Below are positions 63,858-64,000 of a stretch of DNA of 64,000 nucleotides, piece after piece (positions within the stretch are counted from its first letter, which is position 1; every line of letters starts with the position of its first letter). Source of the DNA: Cucumis sativus. Taxonomy: Eukaryota > Streptophyta > Magnoliopsida > Cucurbitales > Cucurbitaceae. Where the stretch lies: assembly GCF_000004075.3 (NCBI RefSeq), contig NC_026657.2:30288408-30352407 (forward strand), read 5' to 3'. Under the pieces are notes generated by a model. That model was not told where the DNA came from. It saw nothing but the letters and a program-made list of their open reading frames with translations, and did not search any database. The translations under genes and the position numbers were made by a program.

Positions 63858-63968
63858 TCACACCCTTCCATGGTTGGTCACAAGGGAGCACCTACAACCC
63901 GACACGACGGAACCGTTTTCTGAAGCATGGATGTCCCTTTGAATGTCACCATCTGGCAACAACTTCTT
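63858..63968 (-). CDS. Possible last exon of an unidentified gene cut by the right edge
   Basis: On the minus strand an acceptor-like TATAG (near 63969) precedes a 36-codon open frame beginning KKLLPDGDIQRD and ending CSLVTNHGRV, then TGA at 63858-63860. The composition is protein-like and the frame is broken by a stop just upstream, as expected before an acceptor. I do not recognise the family. The rest of the gene would lie beyond the window. Confidence 0.4.
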   Translation of the reverse strand, partial: KKLLPDGDIQRDIHASENGSVVSGCRCSLVTNHGRV

Positions 63969-64000
63969 CTATAGCTGCTGAGCTGCAGAGAGTCGACACA

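Noticed and set aside
1-64000. CRISPR arrays, rRNA genes, LTR retrotransposons and known plant miRNAs
   Set aside because: By eye I found no such arrays, no rRNA-like sequence, no paired LTRs with reverse transcriptase motifs and none of the common miRNA core sequences. Diverged elements could be missed.

Overview
The window is nuclear DNA from a dicot plant, most likely Cucurbitaceae. The genes have short GT-AG introns with phase-consistent exons and lie in very AT-rich intergenic DNA. There are plant-only families (PLATZ, plastid NCS1, S-RNase-type T2 RNase). The T2 RNase resembles the bitter-gourd RNase MC type, and a small inverted-repeat element at about 41 kb looks like a repeat I associate with cucurbit genomes. 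Species cannot be fixed from the sequence alone. Gene models were built by hand from ORFs, splice signals and remembered family structure. No transcript evidence was available.

Layout. The left edge (1-1686, +) holds the 3' part of a DnaJC28/DUF1992-type gene. It converges on a seven-exon VPS37 (ESCRT-I) gene (3122-8025, -). A gene-poor 7.5 kb follows, then a four-exon PLATZ zinc-finger factor (16119-17326, +). After 5.5 kb with no recognised gene comes an intronless plastid nucleobase transporter of the NCS1/PLUTO type (22847-24514, +). Another roughly 8.7 kb without a recognised gene leads to a three-exon DMR6/SLC1-like 2-oxoglutarate dioxygenase (33433-36138, +). A COMT-fold methyltransferase resembling nicotinate N-methyltransferase lies at 42087-44289 (+). 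A ten-exon, 1308-residue NT-C2/coiled-coil protein lies at 47044-53006 (+).

The last 9 kb is the most unusual part. A tandem duplication has produced two [T2 RNase + F-box] pairs, all on the minus strand. The right-hand RNase (59003-59744) looks intact. It has both catalytic histidine motifs, a signal peptide, a basic mature protein and one intron at the classic S-RNase position. The left-hand RNase (about 55175-55480) is a truncated relic. Both F-box genes are broken at different places: the left copy has a 32-nt deletion plus a nonsense codon in the F-box, and the right copy has a 1-nt insertion just after it. Linkage of a class III-like T2 RNase with F-box genes carrying an F-box-associated domain is the architecture of the gametophytic self-incompatibility locus, so this may be a relic or sister of that locus. 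The cluster is bordered by minisatellites. At the right edge, the last exon of an unidentified minus-strand gene may begin.

The genes do not form a pathway; apart from the RNase/F-box cluster they are unrelated neighbours. Smaller oddities include an in-frame uORF whose stop abuts the NCS1 start, a GC-AG intron and a NAGNAG acceptor in the NT-C2 gene, an exon-derived duplication inside the dioxygenase intron, a methyltransferase lacking the usual catalytic histidine, promoter-like GGCCCA clusters with no gene, a G-rich heptamer array and a long foldback.
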